Assembly (NCBI GenBank): GCA_030431525.1
Contig: JAUIJC010000003.1
Location: 1 to 64,000 of the forward strand
Reading direction: 5' to 3'
Source: Bacteroidia bacterium
GTDB taxonomy: Bacteria > Bacteroidota > Bacteroidia > Cytophagales > JAAEPT01
Length of the DNA stretch: 64,000 bases
Part shown: positions 9,571 to 18,126 of the stretch, in pieces
Numbering within the stretch: position 1 is the first letter of the stretch
How the letters are laid out: every line of letters starts with the position of its first letter
Program-made: the position numbers and the translations under genes
The notes under the pieces: generated by a model
Database searches by the model: none
Told to the model about the DNA's origin: nothing
The model's input: only the letters and a program-made list of their open reading frames with translations

Positions 9571-9604
9571 TAATTTCTTGACCTTTTAACCAAACTTTTG
9601 AATC

Positions 9605-11680
9605 GTGAAAAAACCCTTACTCTTTTCCATGCTAATGGGACTTTGTAGCCTTTCGATGGCCCAAACCCAGTTTTGGTATGATGACTTTGAAAGTGCCACT
9701 TCACCCTCCAGTGGTACGCGTACCCCAGAGAATAATGGTGGTAATTTTGACGCTTACTTCCGCCGTGCCACCAATGCCGATATTGGCCTGAGTACCATTT
9801 CCGATGGTGATTACAGCAATTTTCAGGGAACCTATTTCTGGGCTGGAGAGGACCACGACGGAGCCTTTGGTACAGGCAACGAAGAACAACAAATTACGTG
9901 GACGGGAATTGATATTTCTGGAATGTCAGACCTGAGTTTTAAAGGGCTGTTTGGTGCCCAAAGCACTAACGGAACCTTTGACAATACCGTGTTCGGGAAT
10001 TCACACACGGATTATATCATCGTGGAATACAGCATCGACGGAGGCGCTTATTCCCAGTTGATTGCCTTTTATTCCAAAAACCTGTCAGAGAAATTCTTCT
10101 TCGAGGATACCGATGGCGACCAACTTGGGGATGGCGGGAAATTGACCAAAAGTTTCTCGGAGTTCACCAAGCCAATTTCAGGAACGGGAAACACGCTTTC
10201 GCTCCGTCTGAGGGCGTATTCCAACAATACGTACAGCGAGGAATGGGCTGTGGACAATTTCCGAGTTTTGGGCACCCAAGCCTGCTCCATGTCAGCGTCC
10301 TTCACTTCCCAGACGAATGTGGGTTGTAATGGCAGTAATCAAGGAGCCTTGACTATCCAGCAGTCCAATGGTACAGGCAATTTTAAATATGTTTGGAGTA
10401 ATGGTTCCCAAACCACGAACACCTCTTCGTCCACCAACTCCATCGGAAACTTGTCAGCGGGTACATATTCCTGCATTATCACGGACGCAAATGGCTGTAC
10501 AGCAACAGCCTCAGCGACGATTACCGAGCCAACTGTGTTCTCAGCTTCTGTAGGTTCCCAAACAAACATTTCCTGCAAGGGTGGAGATGACGGCTCCGCT
10601 ACGGTAAATGTGTCTGGTGGAATGAAACCTTACAGTTATTCATGGTCTCCAAGCGGAGGCACTTCAGCAACGGCGTCCAACCTTTCTGCTGGAAACTATA
10701 CCTGCACCATTACGGATGATAATGGCTGTTCGGCCACTCGTTCAGTCACGATTACTGAGCCAACAGTGTTATCAGCTTCTGTAGGTTCCCAGACAAATGT
10801 TTCTTGCCATGGTGGAGATGACGGCTCCGTTACGGTAAATGTGTCTGGCGGAGTGGCTTCATATACTTACGCATGGTCTCCGAGTGTTGATAATTCTTCA
10901 AACTCGGTTGGGAATTTATCCGCTGGAAAATACGTGTGCATCGTAATGGACGCTAATGGTTGCAGTGTCAATAAATCTGTAACTATTACAGAACCTACGG
11001 CGCTTCAGGCAGAGGTGAGCAGTCACTCAAATGTGTCTTGTAATGGTGCCTCTGATGGTGAGGCAACAGTAACCGCTTCAGAGGGCACGGCTCCTTACAC
11101 TTATTCATGGTCACCATTGGGCAAGGGCTCTGTCACGGCCTCTGGGCTTTCAGAAGGCACCTATACTTGCATGGTGACGGACGCCAATGGTTGTAGCGTT
11201 GAAGAATCCGTGACGATTACCGAGCCAGAAGCCATGAATCTTCTTGTCACAGAAAATGAAATGGGTTTGTCCGCAGACCTTCAGGGAGCCGATGCCTATC
11301 AGTGGTTGGACTGTTCAAATGAGTCTGAGGTTGACGGGGAAATTTCAGGCAGTTTTGAGCCAGCTGTTGATGGCATTTACGCCGTTGAAATTACCCTCGA
11401 CGGTTGTGTGGATACATCCAACTGTATTGAATTTGAGAAAAATTTGGTGGCCATTGAGAACCAGTTAGAAGAGAATTCTACATTGAAGGCCTATCCAAAT
11501 CCAATCTCAGAAGGTCAGCTCAACTTCTCTATGCCGTTGCACCAAGTGGTGGTTTACAATGCCTTTGGAGTCGTTGTTCACCAACGTGCAGAGGCAGAGG
11601 CGTTGGAGATTACGAACTTTGAGTCAGGGGTTTATTTTGTGAAAGCAGAGGAAGGCGTGATTCGCTTTGTGGTGAAATGA
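9605..11680 (+). CDS. T9SS-secreted protein with SprB-type repeats
   Basis: The protein has 691 residues and a GTG start. A clear signal peptide (KKPLLFSMLMGLCSLSMAQ) ends near residue 20. Residues ~21-230 form a beta-rich domain ('YDDFESATSPSSG ... WTGIDISGMSDLSFKG'), probably jelly-roll-like. Four SprB-type repeats of ~78 residues follow (~230-545), each with 'SCxGGxDGSxTVxVSGG', 'YxWSP', 'LSAGxYxCxITDxNGC' and 'SVTITEP'. The C-terminus ('KAYPNPISEGQLNFSM ... GVYFVKAEEGVIRFVVK') is a type A T9SS sorting domain. SprB repeats are known from the Flavobacterium gliding adhesin SprB, so surface adhesion is the likely role. The gene lies 34 bp after the formyltransferase and might be partly co-transcribed with it. 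Confidence 0.85.
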   Translation: MKKPLLFSMLMGLCSLSMAQTQFWYDDFESATSPSSGTRTPENNGGNFDAYFRRATNADIGLSTISDGDYSNFQGTYFWAGEDHDGAFGTGNEEQQITWTGIDISGMSDLSFKGLFGAQSTNGTFDNTVFGNSHTDYIIVEYSIDGGAYSQLIAFYSKNLSEKFFFEDTDGDQLGDGGKLTKSFSEFTKPISGTGNTLSLRLRAYSNNTYSEEWAVDNFRVLGTQACSMSASFTSQTNVGCNGSNQGALTIQQSNGTGNFKYVWSNGSQTTNTSSSTNSIGNLSAGTYSCIITDANGCTATASATITEPTVFSASVGSQTNISCKGGDDGSATVNVSGGMKPYSYSWSPSGGTSATASNLSAGNYTCTITDDNGCSATRSVTITEPTVLSASVGSQTNVSCHGGDDGSVTVNVSGGVASYTYAWSPSVDNSSNSVGNLSAGKYVCIVMDANGCSVNKSVTITEPTALQAEVSSHSNVSCNGASDGEATVTASEGTAPYTYSWSPLGKGSVTASGLSEGTYTCMVTDANGCSVEESVTITEPEAMNLLVTENEMGLSADLQGADAYQWLDCSNESEVDGEISGSFEPAVDGIYAVEITLDGCVDTSNCIEFEKNLVAIENQLEENSTLKAYPNPISEGQLNFSMPLHQVVVYNAFGVVVHQRAEAEALEITNFESGVYFVKAEEGVIRFVVK

Positions 11681-11717
11681 TGACTTTCAAGCTGGGAACA
11701 GCCTTGGCTTAACACGC

Positions 11718-11755
11718 AAAACCCCTTGCATTTCTAAAAGTGCAAGGGGTTTTAT
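11718..11755 (+). terminator. Rho-independent terminator after the SprB-repeat gene
   Basis: A 13-bp stem (AAAACCCCTTGCA, 11718-11730, with TGCAAGGGGTTTT, 11741-11753) has a 10-nt loop and runs into TTTATTTTTA. Confidence 0.92.
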
Positions 11756-11800
11756 TTTTAAGATGTAATAGAGAGCTTTTTGAATGGAGTTATTGGAAAG

Positions 11801-11917
11801 GAACCACTGAGAACACAGAGGGGCGGAGGTTTAGGAGGCTCTCATTCTTTGAACAGAATGTGTATTTAAAGCGTAATGCGCCTCCTTTTCTCATTTCCTC
11901 TGTGTTCTCCGTGGTTC
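11801..11917. repeat. Palindromic intergenic repeat, family A, copy 1
   Basis: The left arm GAACCACTGAGAACACAGAG mirrors the right arm CTCTGTGTTCTCCGTGGTTC. An inner 'AGGAGGC ... GCCTCC' pairing also exists, so the whole ~117 nt can fold back on itself. Related copies lie at 13291, 51041 and 53185. Copies 1 and 2 share most of the interior and have the same orientation. Confidence 0.88.
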
Positions 11918-11935
11918 ATTAAACGCTATTCAGTA

Positions 11936-13255
11936 TCAATAAAGCCCTTCCTCCAAGGCTTCCAACAAACTGTCCAACGCCCCATAGTTCGACGGCAACG
12001 TTTTGATTGCCTTTCGCTTTTTCAAGGCTTCCAACATCGCGATGAAATCCAAGGAATCGGTGGCCTGTCCCTCAAAATCGGGAAGTTGGAAACCGTCAAA
12101 ACGGAACAGTTCAATGGCTTTTTCCGAAAGGTTTGCCTCGCGTTTCAGCGCCTCATCCTGCAAGAAAACCTTGTCCCGAAATTCTTGTCCCAGTCGAATG
12201 GCGATGATGCTTTCCGGTTCCTCGAAATCCAGAAGTTCGGTTTGTTCCTCGGAAAGTCCTTCGGTGTTTACCGCCACGGGAACAGAAGCATCGATAGAGG
12301 AAACGTGGATTTCCCCTTCTAAAATAGGCTCGCCCTCTTCATCATAGAGAAGTTCGAGTGGCACGATTTGGCTGTTGGTGATGGGACTGAAAAACGGGTT
12401 GTCCATCCCGCCGATTTTCCATGTATCTCGGTGGATGCCCTCGTAGGTATTGTTGTGTATCAAGGTTTGGATGACCAAGCAATCGCCCTTCTCGGGATCC
12501 ACAAATCCAGAGATCGTCATGGCCCCACAAAACTCGCTGTAGGGAATCCACGAAGGAACCCCGTTGTTGTCGAAATGTTCCTGCAATCGGGTGTAGGACA
12601 AGGAAGGGCCTTTCTTGGCCTTGATTTTTTCGGCTTCCTTAAGCACTTTCTTGACCTCGGGGATTTGGGCGAACTGCTTTTCCCTGAAATCATACAGGGA
12701 TTTGGCGCGTTCATCACCGGCATTCACCTTATCGAGAAACCAAGCTTCGCGCTCCGGCTTCCTTTCCAACCAACTCAAAAAGTAAGGGGTTTTCGCTTTG
12801 TCCTTCGGACGGTCAATCTTGAAAGCCAATTCTGTGGCCTCATCGCCGTTGAGCAGGTATAAGCAATCATGCAAATGTGGTGGACAACTGGAATAACCCT
12901 TGTCTGGGAAGTTGTTGGTCTCATCGACCATCGTCTCCAGCCATGGCATAATTTCCTCGCCATAGCGCTCAGCCAACGCACAAATCAAATCCATTCGGGT
13001 CGGGAAATTCCACGGTTTGCCCATGATAACCTTCAGGAATTCATCGGCGTTATCCAAAGAACACAAGGAGGCGAATACCCGATCGGATTCCGTACAGCAT
13101 TCCTCACCGAAGTGAATCAACTCGCCATTTTCAAAACTTTCAAAACCATCAAGGGTTTGTCTGGCCTCTTCAATGGGAACAAGTCCTCGGTCATCGCGCA
13201 TCTCCTTTTTGTAGAGCGCATAGGACATGACGGTGCTTAAAAAATCTTTGGACAT
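11936..13255 (-). CDS. Hypothetical protein bracketed by palindromic repeats
   Basis: From the ATG at 13255 (MSKDFLSTVMSYAL) the protein has ~439 residues; further upstream the frame runs into a repeat and is not credible. It is acidic and soluble, with no signal peptide or membrane segment. Notable stretches are 'ICALAERYGEEIMPWLETMVDE', 'CPPHLHDCLYLLNGDEATELAFKID', a Lys/Glu-rich helix ('EVKKVLKEAEKIKAKKG') and a C-terminal region with 'VNTEGLSEEQTELLDFEEP'. I do not recognise the family. The gene is flanked on both sides by same-orientation copies of the ~117-bp family A palindrome, so it could have moved or been inserted as a unit. Confidence 0.75.
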   Translation of the reverse strand: MSKDFLSTVMSYALYKKEMRDDRGLVPIEEARQTLDGFESFENGELIHFGEECCTESDRVFASLCSLDNADEFLKVIMGKPWNFPTRMDLICALAERYGEEIMPWLETMVDETNNFPDKGYSSCPPHLHDCLYLLNGDEATELAFKIDRPKDKAKTPYFLSWLERKPEREAWFLDKVNAGDERAKSLYDFREKQFAQIPEVKKVLKEAEKIKAKKGPSLSYTRLQEHFDNNGVPSWIPYSEFCGAMTISGFVDPEKGDCLVIQTLIHNNTYEGIHRDTWKIGGMDNPFFSPITNSQIVPLELLYDEEGEPILEGEIHVSSIDASVPVAVNTEGLSEEQTELLDFEEPESIIAIRLGQEFRDKVFLQDEALKREANLSEKAIELFRFDGFQLPDFEGQATDSLDFIAMLEALKKRKAIKTLPSNYGALDSLLEALEEGLY

Positions 13256-13290
13256 GGGTTTTTGAATTGAGGTTTTTTCAGAAAATAAAA

Positions 13291-13406
13291 TACCACGGAG
13301 AACACAGAGTGACAGAGGTTTTGGAGGCTCCCATTCTTTGAACAGAATGTGCATTTAAAGCATAAATCACCCCCTTTTCTCATTACCTCTGTGTTCTCCG
13401 TGGTTC
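13291..13406. repeat. Palindromic intergenic repeat, family A, copy 2
   Basis: Ends are TACCACGGAGAACACAGAG and CTCTGTGTTCTCCGTGGTT. The interior ('GAGGCTCCCATTCTTTGAAC' and onward) is close to that of copy 1, so the two form ~117-bp direct repeats around the gene at 11936-13255. Confidence 0.88.
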
Positions 13407-13446
13407 CTTTTAACAAGTCCCACAATTTGAGAAAACCGATTCAAAA

Positions 13447-14295
13447 TCAACGGTTTTTCCCGAACCAAAAATCCCATTTTTCTTCGTCCACGCCGTGTTT
13501 TCCCTGCCACCAGTTGGCGGGGTAGAGTACGTCGTCATAATGGATCGGACGGCTTTCCCGTTCGGTAAAGGGGATATAACGGTCGGCAAAGCCCAGATGC
13601 GTTTCGTCATGTAGGATGCCGATCACGCCAAAAATCTCCAAGAGGCTTTCCCTTTCGTAATTGTTTGACTTTTGGAACGCCGTTGAAATCCGTTTTCGCA
13701 GGACGGGAATTCGATCGTCCGGAGCCGAACTTTTGATGATTTTCTTGATCTCGTTTAAGATCTCAACATCCTTTTCAGTGGGTGTCACTTTTGGAAAGTG
13801 GTGGAACTGTTCCAAATCAAAAAGGACTTGGTGGGCGAACTCCATGCTTGCGCCGAATTTATACTTGGAGTAGTTGGAAGCATTGAGGTCAACGCTTTCG
13901 TTCAGCTCATTGCTGTAATATCCCGTATGCAGTCCGCAGATTGAGCAGTAGATGGAATTGGGCTGTTCGCATTTGGTCAGGGGGTGGATGGGAATGACTT
14001 TACCGATGCAATAGCTGGACAAAAACGAGCGGTATTCAATCCTACGGGTGCTCAAACTGTACAAAAAAGCGTTGACCACATCTTCTTTTTTGATCGTTTC
14101 AACCGCCTTTTTTATTCGCACGAAGATTTCATCATGGGAAATGACCATTGGGTCAAACATAGTGCAGTGTCGTTTTGCATAGTCGAAATCCTCGTCGCTG
14201 ATGTAGTTTGAATAGTTTTTAAACCAATTCGCGGGGTCTTTCTTTTGGGCCTTGGCAAAAGTGCTCAGGAGTATTTTGATGGCTTTTTTGTCCAT
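13447..14295 (-). CDS. Hypothetical protein with a Cys cluster
   Basis: This 282-residue soluble protein has no signal peptide. A Cys/His group in the middle ('CIGKVIPIHPLTKCEQP' and 'YCSICGLHTGYY') could bind zinc. The C-terminus 'YDDVLYPANWWQGKHGVDEEKWDFWFGK' is Trp-rich. The sequence 'GVIGILHDETHLGFADRYIPF' looks like a structured core. I do not recognise the family; small-scale context (neighbouring hypotheticals, palindromic repeat just downstream) suggests an accessory gene, possibly of toxin/immunity type, but this is only a guess. Confidence 0.7.
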   Translation of the reverse strand: MDKKAIKILLSTFAKAQKKDPANWFKNYSNYISDEDFDYAKRHCTMFDPMVISHDEIFVRIKKAVETIKKEDVVNAFLYSLSTRRIEYRSFLSSYCIGKVIPIHPLTKCEQPNSIYCSICGLHTGYYSNELNESVDLNASNYSKYKFGASMEFAHQVLFDLEQFHHFPKVTPTEKDVEILNEIKKIIKSSAPDDRIPVLRKRISTAFQKSNNYERESLLEIFGVIGILHDETHLGFADRYIPFTERESRPIHYDDVLYPANWWQGKHGVDEEKWDFWFGKNR

Positions 14296-14435
14296 GGTGA
14301 AAAATCAATAGCTTGAGGTTTTTAGTGCTTAATTAGACATCTTTTTTTCCCCGTTTTTAAAAGTCTTAAAAGGGTAACCGGAAATAAGGATGGAGGCCTC
14401 CTTGATTTCTGATGTTCGGATGCCACATAAAAGTG

Positions 14436-15296
14436 TCATTGTTTTGGTTTAATCTGATAATTAAAGCAAAGTGCCTCTTTTCGCCATAACGATTGAGTGT
14501 GTTCAGCACACACAGTTTTTTCGTCCGTCCAGACAACTAATTGATCTCGGAACGAACGGATATTTTTGGACCAATACTTTTCTTTTGAGTCCTTCAGCAG
14601 GAAGTAAAAGCCTGGGTCACTAAAGTACTTACCAGAAGAGTCAAGAATCAGCTCACCATTTGGTCCGACCCTGGGGGACATGATGACTGTAGCATTGCCT
14701 TTTGGCAAGGGGAATACAGCTTTCACACATTTTTTCCCATCTGGTAACGTGCAGATGCTATATACTCCGGAGAAAATCACTTGACCAGTTGATTTAAACG
14801 TTCTGAACCAAATGGTGTATTTGACTTTTTTTGATTCAGGGTCTGATAGCGTAATGATTTCGCTTTTTATGGCTTCTGAATCTTTTATGCTCTTGGTGGG
14901 GATGTTTAATTGGCCAATGCGGTTGCTGAATAATTTATTGACCAAAACGCCAAATAGTTTGAAGAAGGGGTTCCAGCTTACCGAAAAGCTCAATTGATAA
15001 TCAGACGTGTTTTCATAAAAGTCAATAACTCCAGCAGATAAACGAGCCTGCTCAAGCTCGGATAAGTTTAACAGCTTGATGGATGGGATGAGCCCTTGTG
15101 ATTTGGCGTTCCTTTCGATGGTTAATCCTTCTTCTTTGGCTAATTGAGTTATGAACTCGTCAGAGATTGTTCCTATCTCTCCAAAAGGGCCAATCAACCA
15201 AGGGACATCTTTTGGGTCAATCCTTTTTCCGCATAAGATGACCCATTGCTGAGTAAACCAATCTTGGAACTTTTGCATAGGGTATGCGAAGCTCAT
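14436..15296 (-). CDS. Hypothetical protein
   Basis: This 286-residue soluble protein begins 'MSFAYPMQKFQDWFTQQWVI' and contains 'DVPWLIGPFGEIGTISDEFI' near the start. The middle and C-terminal parts look beta-rich ('YQLSFSVSWNPFFKLFG', 'GNATVIMSPRVGPNGELILDS', 'DPGFYFLLKDSKEKYW'). No signal peptide, membrane span or known catalytic motif is seen. The gene lies 10 bp downstream of the CrtA-like gene and is probably co-transcribed with it. Family unknown. Confidence 0.75.
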   Translation of the reverse strand: MSFAYPMQKFQDWFTQQWVILCGKRIDPKDVPWLIGPFGEIGTISDEFITQLAKEEGLTIERNAKSQGLIPSIKLLNLSELEQARLSAGVIDFYENTSDYQLSFSVSWNPFFKLFGVLVNKLFSNRIGQLNIPTKSIKDSEAIKSEIITLSDPESKKVKYTIWFRTFKSTGQVIFSGVYSICTLPDGKKCVKAVFPLPKGNATVIMSPRVGPNGELILDSSGKYFSDPGFYFLLKDSKEKYWSKNIRSFRDQLVVWTDEKTVCAEHTQSLWRKEALCFNYQIKPKQ

Positions 15297-15306
15297 ATCG
15301 ACTTAG

Positions 15307-16011
15307 TTAGTTGAGGTTTGGGATGATATTACGTTGCCCATTCCATTCACCATATTCTGCAAATGGCTTAAAACGTAGGGTGGTGAATTGAAAATGGAAA
15401 TCTTTTCGATTCCGCTCTTTCATTGCGTTTGAGTGGCGCTTGGGCAGTGGAACAGAACTATGTCCATGAACCATATTGGCCATTTCTTTTGGTGTTTTCC
15501 AGATGGAAAACGTAGAAACTGTACGTGGAAGTCGAATGGATGCTAACGCTAGTAATGTACCGGGGTGGTCTCTCACCAGCTTTTCTACAGGTCTGCCCCA
15601 ATGAATAAATCGTGGGACCTGAGGAAGTTTCATTCGGGCTAATGTAACAGCAACAACCGGAGCCTCAGGATCTTCTAAAGCATGACTTTCTTCTGGAATT
15701 ATAAAACCGTCGATTTTGCCCCATTGCCTTAAGTAGGTCAAACGTATATGCCACCCTTTGGCTAAGGTTTTTCCAAAACGGTCATGTTCTAAAAAGTTGT
15801 CTATTGCCGATTCATCCTCCCATTGTGCAAAGACGGCAACTTGTCTAATCAACATGCGAGAAGGTGAGAAGATGGCAGAGCCTAAGGTCATGGCATTCAT
15901 GCATTCTATATGAATCAAGCCTGGGTTGTTTTTAGGCGTAGGAGGTACTAAAAAGGCTTTAGTGGCTGATATGAAATCTGTTTTGACTAAGTGATAGGTG
16001 AATACACTCAT
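15307..16011 (-). CDS. Spheroidene monooxygenase (CrtA)-like protein
   Basis: From the ATG at 16011 (MSVFTYHLVKTDF) the protein has ~234 residues, like CrtA-family members. The pattern 'GSAIFSPSRMLIRQVAVFAQWEDESAIDNFL' followed by 'FGKTLAKGWHIRLTYLRQWGKIDGF' matches the CrtA layout. There an alpha/beta-barrel strand is followed by a 'WPDE' segment and a phenotype-defining 'GW'. A second half, 'VVAVTLARMKLPQVPRFIHWG' to 'TVSTFSIWKTPKEMANMVHG', repeats the fold. CrtA proper oxidises the acyclic carotenoid spheroidene. No carotenoid genes are nearby, so the substrate is unknown and this may be a related heme-binding-type dimeric alpha/beta-barrel protein. Confidence 0.55.
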   Translation of the reverse strand: MSVFTYHLVKTDFISATKAFLVPPTPKNNPGLIHIECMNAMTLGSAIFSPSRMLIRQVAVFAQWEDESAIDNFLEHDRFGKTLAKGWHIRLTYLRQWGKIDGFIIPEESHALEDPEAPVVAVTLARMKLPQVPRFIHWGRPVEKLVRDHPGTLLALASIRLPRTVSTFSIWKTPKEMANMVHGHSSVPLPKRHSNAMKERNRKDFHFQFTTLRFKPFAEYGEWNGQRNIIPNLN

Positions 16012-16181
16012 AGTTGTTTTATTCTGGATAGCGCTAAGACATGAGATTACCACCCAAGGTTTCAACTGCTAAAATACTTCAATATGAGTTCTAAAAAGTC
16101 ATTATTGATTTTGAGAAATCAAGGCGCAAAGCAGTCCAAGGATAAAGTGATGAGGTATAGAAAAATGCTGAATAAACCGAT

Positions 16182-16229
16182 AAACGCCAATCCCCAGCAT
16201 TCTCAAAAGACAACTGGGGATTGGCGTTT
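16182..16229 (-). terminator. Long hairpin in the 331-bp gap 16012-16342
   Basis: A perfect 16-bp stem (AAACGCCAATCCCCAG, 16182-16197, with CTGGGGATTGGCGTTT, 16214-16229) has a 16-nt loop. T-rich sequence flanks both sides, so it may terminate the channel gene ending at 16343. The rest of the gap 16012-16342 shows no coding frame or repeat that I recognise. Confidence 0.7.
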
Positions 16230-16342
16230 TATTATAGGCTTTAATGGAAGCCTTTGCGCTTAATATTTTATATCAATAGGGCGGGGAAATGGTCGCTGAT
16301 TTGGATTCAGTGTACTTGAGTGACAAAGCCGAAGAAATCGAC

Positions 16343-16978
16343 TTACTGCCTTAACAGCATCCACTTCGGTACCTGCAAATTCCAATGAATGGCGGATGCC
16401 CGAATCAAGAAAGTGATAAAGATGCAACTGGTGGAAATAATGGTGGGAGGGACTTCGGGGAATAATTGAAGCAGAAACAAATAGAGCACCACCCCAAAGG
16501 TCAAGGGCACGGCATAAAGCTCCTTTTTCATCAAAAGCGAAGGGTTGCCGGCAATCACATCTCGGGTGACACCGCCTCCGATCGCCGTGATGACACCCAA
16601 TAGGACCGGTCCGACAGGCATGGCAAAATCCAAATCGATGGCCTTCCGTGCCGATTGGATTAGGAACATGGAAATCCCCACGGCATCCAGATAAAGCATC
16701 AGTTTATAGGTCTTTTTGCCCGTCATCAAGCGGTTGCCATAAAAGGCGATGATGCTGGCAATCAGGGAGACCCAGATATAGTTCAAGTCCTTCGCCCAGA
16801 AAACCTCTACGTCCAAGATCATGTCCCGAATCGTTCCTCCGCCGATGGCCGTAATGATGCCCATCACGCAGGCGCCAAAGAGGTCGATGCCTTTTGGGAT
16901 AACGGCCAGCACGGCCGTGACCGCAAAAGCCACGGTTCCGGCCATGCCAAGAAAGTAGGGGAAGTCATTGAAATCCAT
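16343..16978 (-). CDS. TRIC-type cation channel / UPF0126 family membrane protein
   Basis: This 211-residue protein has about seven hydrophobic helices and two homologous halves. Each half carries the family signature: 'GIITAIGGGTIRDMILD' and 'GVITAIGGGVTRDVIAG'. It belongs to the bacterial UPF0126 (YadS/YicG) group, related to trimeric intracellular cation channels, which conduct monovalent cations such as K+ across the inner membrane. Length and motif spacing are normal. It follows the Ntn-hydrolase gene by 10 bp on the same strand and is probably in one transcript with it. Confidence 0.9.
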   Translation of the reverse strand: MDFNDFPYFLGMAGTVAFAVTAVLAVIPKGIDLFGACVMGIITAIGGGTIRDMILDVEVFWAKDLNYIWVSLIASIIAFYGNRLMTGKKTYKLMLYLDAVGISMFLIQSARKAIDLDFAMPVGPVLLGVITAIGGGVTRDVIAGNPSLLMKKELYAVPLTFGVVLYLFLLQLFPEVPPTIISTSCIFITFLIRASAIHWNLQVPKWMLLRQ

Positions 16979-16988
16979 TTAGCATTGG

Positions 16989-17966
16989 TCAAGCCACTAA
17001 ATAGGAGAACGGCGTCGATGGACTAAAATAGCTGGACACTTCTCCCGCCAGAACTGTAGAAGTTTCCGTTTCAAGGCATAGAATTTCAGCGCCCTCCGTG
17101 AAGTTGACTTTTTTCAAATCTACCCAAAAAACGAACGGCCGTAGGGTGGATTCAAAATACAAATGCAGGTTATCGTGGTCGTGGACCGTCCTCCAAAGCG
17201 TCGAGGAGAGGTTGGGATGATCAGGGTCAGCCAAGCCCAAGGGCACCCCGATGGAGCGCATTTGGGAAAACACTGACGCGATGGCCTTTTTAGGGTCCTC
17301 AAATTTGGGTGAGCTTTCGAGAAAATAGCTTGCCCTCACATACCTATCGGCGGGGTTGGTGGTTCCCGGCAACATGCGGGTTCCCCCGATAAGCTTCCAG
17401 TAGTTGTTGATCGCCAATTGCTCCTCATACACCGGCGAATTGGTCATGACCACATACTCTCTGCTATGGTGAATCACCAGTTTGCCCTCCACAAACTCGA
17501 AGATGGCTGAATCCCCAGAGGCATCCGAAATGGAAAGATGGACCGTCGAGGCCTTGCCATTGGGTAAAACAGGAGAAATCAAGGTCACAGGGTCGGTCTT
17601 CATCTGTTTGACCGCCTCGGCCACAGACTGGAAATTGTCCAAAAAATATTGGGCCCAAGCGCCGATGGACATGGTCGGTTTGCCCCGTTGGTCCTCGTCC
17701 CCATAAACAGACTCAGCCAAGTAGAGCAGATTGGCCACCAAGCCTTTTTCGTTCATGCCGTCCGCAAGGCCAGCATCGTAAAAGGAAACGCCCACCGAAC
17801 CGTATTTTGAGGTCCAGATGATGGGACTTTTTCCCGCTCCGCCGTTGCGTGCAATCCCTCGGGGAAACACCCACAGATTGGATACCGCATCAGGGTCGTT
17901 CCAATCCATACCTCTTCCAGTAATATATTTTCGCTTTCCTGTTTCGTACAAAATCCGTGTGCACAT
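16989..17966 (-). CDS. Linear amide C-N hydrolase (choloylglycine hydrolase/penicillin V acylase family)
   Basis: This 325-residue Ntn-hydrolase of the cholylglycine hydrolase/penicillin V acylase family keeps the active-site set of the fold: nucleophile Cys2, Arg18 and Asp21 ('GRGMDW'), Asn79 ('GLVANLL'), Asn176 ('TNSP') and an Arg at ~208/211. Removal of Met1 exposes Cys2. There is no signal peptide, so it is probably cytoplasmic. Substrates in the family include bile-salt conjugates, penicillin V and N-acyl homoserine lactones. In a likely marine Bacteroidota, N-acyl amides are more plausible than bile salts, but this is inference. Confidence 0.9.
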   Translation of the reverse strand: MCTRILYETGKRKYITGRGMDWNDPDAVSNLWVFPRGIARNGGAGKSPIIWTSKYGSVGVSFYDAGLADGMNEKGLVANLLYLAESVYGDEDQRGKPTMSIGAWAQYFLDNFQSVAEAVKQMKTDPVTLISPVLPNGKASTVHLSISDASGDSAIFEFVEGKLVIHHSREYVVMTNSPVYEEQLAINNYWKLIGGTRMLPGTTNPADRYVRASYFLESSPKFEDPKKAIASVFSQMRSIGVPLGLADPDHPNLSSTLWRTVHDHDNLHLYFESTLRPFVFWVDLKKVNFTEGAEILCLETETSTVLAGEVSSYFSPSTPFSYLVA

Positions 17967-18126
17967 CTTCCTTGAAATTTCTTGAGCTAAGGACGAAATT
18001 TGGCCTTTCCTTGTTGAGTCATACGGCGAATCAGGTGCCGTAATGTTTAGCCAATCATCTCTTTTTTTTACGGCAAAAACAGGGGGGAGTTGGTGGAATG
18101 GTACATTCCAGTTTGTTGCTAGGGTG

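Noticed and set aside
13256-13354. Upstream extension of the 11936-13255 gene
   Set aside because: It runs through the palindromic repeat at 13291-13406, and the encoded residues are repeat-derived.
11801-13406. CRISPR array based on spaced repeats
   Set aside because: The repeats are ~117 bp palindromes and only two lie near each other with a gene between them; no short regularly spaced units and no cas genes are present.
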